23,310 nucleotides of DNA from an uncultured Acetobacteraceae bacterium (lineage in GTDB: Bacteria > Pseudomonadota > Alphaproteobacteria > Acetobacterales > Acetobacteraceae), in the NCBI GenBank assembly GCA_937930165.1, contig CALGVL010000290.1, forward strand, positions 1 through 23,310, in the 5' to 3' direction. The position numbers and the translations under genes were made by a program. Numbering within the stretch: position 1 is the stretch's first letter; the number at the start of each line of letters is the position of its first letter. Below are positions 21,354 through 23,310 of the stretch, piece by piece. The notes below the pieces were generated by a model that made no database searches, was not told the DNA's origin, and saw only the letters and a list, made by a program, of their open reading frames with translations.

Positions 21354-22508
21354 TCAGGCGGCGGCCTGCACCAGCCCGCCCATCTCCGCCAGCACGCGGA
21401 TGTGGTAGTCGGCATCGCCGAAGAGACTGTCATTCACCGTCAACCGTTTGAAGTAGTGGCCGACGGCATATTCCATCGTCATGGCGATGCCTCCATGAAG
21501 CTGGATGGATTGCTGCCCGACGAAGCGGGCGGAACGGCCGATCTGCACTTTGACCGATGCCATGGCCTTGCGGCGCTCCACCGGGTCCGGCTCCTCCACC
21601 GACATGGCGCCGAAATAGGCCATGCTCCGCGCCTGCTCCAACTGCACCAGCATGTCCGCGGCGCGGTGCTGCAGGGCCTGGAAGCTGCCGATGGGGCGGC
21701 CGAATTGCTGGCGCGTCTTCATGTAGTCCACGGTCATGGTGTGGGCGATCTCCATGGCCCCCACCGCCTCTGCGGCGAGCGCGGCGATGCCCTCATCCAC
21801 CACCCGGTCCACCAGCGGCAGCCCATCCTCTGCATTGCCCAGCACCGCATCCGCGCCGACCCGCACGCCGGAGAGATCGACCTCCGCCGCGCGCTGGCCG
21901 TCCACGGTGCGGAAGCCGCGCCGCGTCACCCCCGGGGCATCGGCATCCACCAGGAAGACGCCGATGCCCTTCCGGTCCCTCTGGCCGCCGGCGGTCCGCG
22001 CTGTGACGATCAGCTTGTTGGCGCTGTCGCCGTGCCAGACCATGCCCTTGCGGCCATTCAGCACCCAGCCGCTACCGTCCCGCTTCGCCGTGCTCGCCAC
22101 ATCGAACAGGTCGTAGCGCGACTGCCGCTCGGTATGCGCGAAGGCGAGCAGCATTTCCCCCGCGGCCACCTTCGGCACCAGTTCGCCCCGCAGCGCGGCG
22201 GACGCGCCATGGCGCAGGAAGCCGCCGCCGATGATCACGGTGGTGAGCCAGGGCTCCAGCGTGATGGCGCGGCCCATCTGCTCGGCGACCAGCATGGTCT
22301 CCACCGCACTGCCGCCGAAGCCGCCCTCCTCCTCCGAGAAGGGCAGGCCGAGCAGGCCGAGCTCGGCATACTGCGCCCAGACCTCACGGCTCCAGCCCTC
22401 GGGCGACTTCATATAGGCCTTGCGCTGCTCGAAGCTGTACTTGTCGCCGAGCAGCCTGGCCACGCTCTCCTGCAGGAGCCGCTGCTCCTCCGTCAGATCG
22501 AAATCCAT
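21354..22508 (-). CDS. Acyl-CoA dehydrogenase-family protein, small-subunit (PimD-like) type
   Basis: 384 residues with the acyl-CoA dehydrogenase three-domain layout. The N-terminal helical domain starts MDFDLTEEQRLLQESVARLL, with LGLLGLPFSEEEGGFGGSAVE around residues 50-70. The middle beta domain includes GWVLNGRKGMVWHGDSANKL and GQRAAEVDLSGVRVGADAVLG. The C-terminal domain includes TRQQFGRPIGSFQALQHRAADM and LHGGIAMTMEYAVGHYFKRL. The usual terminal glutamate motif (YEGT or GGSNE) is replaced by TVNDSLFGDADYHI. This suggests a partner subunit that relies on the large subunit for catalysis. Pimeloyl-CoA dehydrogenase (PimC/PimD) and mycobacterial FadE pairs are built this way. It begins 6 bases after the large-subunit gene. 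Start ATG 22508 has a weak ribosome site but a perfect family N-terminus. Confidence 0.88.
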   Translation of the reverse strand: MDFDLTEEQRLLQESVARLLGDKYSFEQRKAYMKSPEGWSREVWAQYAELGLLGLPFSEEEGGFGGSAVETMLVAEQMGRAITLEPWLTTVIIGGGFLRHGASAALRGELVPKVAAGEMLLAFAHTERQSRYDLFDVASTAKRDGSGWVLNGRKGMVWHGDSANKLIVTARTAGGQRDRKGIGVFLVDADAPGVTRRGFRTVDGQRAAEVDLSGVRVGADAVLGNAEDGLPLVDRVVDEGIAALAAEAVGAMEIAHTMTVDYMKTRQQFGRPIGSFQALQHRAADMLVQLEQARSMAYFGAMSVEEPDPVERRKAMASVKVQIGRSARFVGQQSIQLHGGIAMTMEYAVGHYFKRLTVNDSLFGDADYHIRVLAEMGGLVQAAA

Positions 22509-22514
22509 GATGCG

Positions 22515-23310
22515 TCAGAGTCCCAGGAAGGCCTTCGCCATGATGTTGCGCTGGATCTCGTTCGATCCGCCATAGATGCTCTGCTTGCGCCAGTTGAAGT
22601 AGACGCCAGCGAGGCCGAAGGCCCAGTCCGGCGCCACATCCACCTCGTTCGAGCCCTCCGCATCCGGATCGCCATCCACCCAGGCATAGGGGCCGGCCGC
22701 CTTCATCAGCAGCTCGCTGCACATCTGCTGGATCTCGGTGCCCTTGATCTTCAGCACCGAGGTCGCGGGATCCGGCTTCTTGTCCTTGCGCTTGGTCTCA
22801 TTGGCGATGACGCGCATCACCGTCATTTCCAGCGCCTTCAGCTCGACCTCGATCTCCGTTACCTTGCGGGCGAATTCCGGATCCTGCATCAGCGGCTTGC
22901 CGCCGTCGAAGGCTTCGGTGGAGGCGAGGATCTTCAGCCGCCGGATGCGCTCCCGGCTGGCGCCGACGCGGGCCTGGCCGAAGCGCTCATTGCCCAGCAG
23001 GAATTTGGCGCAGTCCCAGCCGCGGTTCTCCTGGCCAACCAGGTTCTCGACCGGCACCTTCACATCGTCGAAGAAAACCTCGTTCACCTCATGCCCGCCC
23101 TCGATGGTGATGATCGGGCGGACGGTGATCCCCGGCGACTTCATATCGCACAGCAGGAAGGAGATGCCCTCCTGCTTCTTCGCATTCGGGTCGGTGCGGA
23201 CCAGCAGGAAGATCCAGTCGGCATGCTGCGCCAGGGTCGTCCAGGTCTTCTGGCCGTTGACGATGTAGTAGTCGCCCTGCCGCACCGCGCGGGTCTTCAG
23301 GCTGGCAAGG
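22515..23310 (-). CDS. Acyl-CoA dehydrogenase, large-subunit (PimC-like) type, N-terminus beyond the window
   Basis: The last 264 residues or so; the frame is open to the right edge (reading LASLKTRAVRQGDYYIVNG from the edge), so the true start lies outside. The flavin/substrate domain includes YYIVNGQKTWTTLAQHADWIF, DMKSPGITVRPI, GGHEVNEVFFDDVKVP and NRGWDCAKFLLGNER. The C-terminus ends SIYGGSNEIQRNIMAKAFLGL, the motif usual in acyl-CoA dehydrogenases of this branch. It should oxidise an acyl-CoA, perhaps a dicarboxylyl or branched one, to the 2-enoyl-CoA with FAD, as a heteromer with the following gene product. The 6-base gap between the two genes supports that. The substrate is inference from the PimC/PimD resemblance. 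Confidence 0.9.
   Translation of the reverse strand, partial: LASLKTRAVRQGDYYIVNGQKTWTTLAQHADWIFLLVRTDPNAKKQEGISFLLCDMKSPGITVRPIITIEGGHEVNEVFFDDVKVPVENLVGQENRGWDCAKFLLGNERFGQARVGASRERIRRLKILASTEAFDGGKPLMQDPEFARKVTEIEVELKALEMTVMRVIANETKRKDKKPDPATSVLKIKGTEIQQMCSELLMKAAGPYAWVDGDPDAEGSNEVDVAPDWAFGLAGVYFNWRKQSIYGGSNEIQRNIMAKAFLGL

Overview
This is a GC-rich window (I estimate high 60s % G+C) with dense genes, short gaps and Shine-Dalgarno-type starts. Its content is a large set of solute-binding proteins, two Liv-type (HAAT) ABC transporters, a lone Bug receptor, an acyl-CoA dehydrogenase pair and a lambda-crystallin-type dehydrogenase. That points to a chromosomal region of an alphaproteobacterium, most likely an Acetobacteraceae/Roseomonas-like heterotroph. 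The taxonomic call is inference from gene content. I saw no tRNA, rRNA, insertion sequence, CRISPR array or phage gene, and no gene-free stretch longer than about 300 bases.

Left part (1-7741): a serine hydrolase cut by the window edge and a 3-hydroxyacyl-CoA-dehydrogenase-like enzyme lie on the minus strand. Divergent from them is a tightly coupled plus-strand trio: a small membrane protein, an XpaC-like protein and TelA. Downstream on the plus strand come a Bug-type periplasmic receptor, a zinc alcohol dehydrogenase and a small secreted orphan. A divergent cupin pair follows: a YjlB-like cupin on the minus strand and a thiol dioxygenase of the 3-mercaptopropionate type on the plus strand.

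Right part (7742-23310): everything is on the minus strand. Read in the direction of transcription, an acyl-CoA dehydrogenase pair (large subunit cut by the window edge, then small subunit) comes first, then a 1-Cys peroxiredoxin. Next is a compact transporter operon: one binding protein, a fused LivH-LivM permease, LivG and LivF. A second, larger transporter operon follows: LivG, LivF, four consecutive paralogous binding-protein genes, LivH and LivM. One of the four (10899-11606) has lost exactly the segment lying between two short repeats present in its intact sisters, so it encodes a one-lobed remnant.

The two operons are each complete for ATPases, permease and receptor. Together they look like uptake capacity for small organic acids, amino acids or aromatic acids, and the acyl-CoA dehydrogenases, alcohol dehydrogenase and hydroxyacyl-CoA-type dehydrogenase could process such compounds. 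The substrates cannot be read from the sequence. The most noteworthy features are the tandem receptor array with its deleted member, hairpins in the gaps around one receptor gene, the LivH-LivM fusion, and the consistent twin-arginine leaders on all receptors. I did not find a clearly new multi-gene system.
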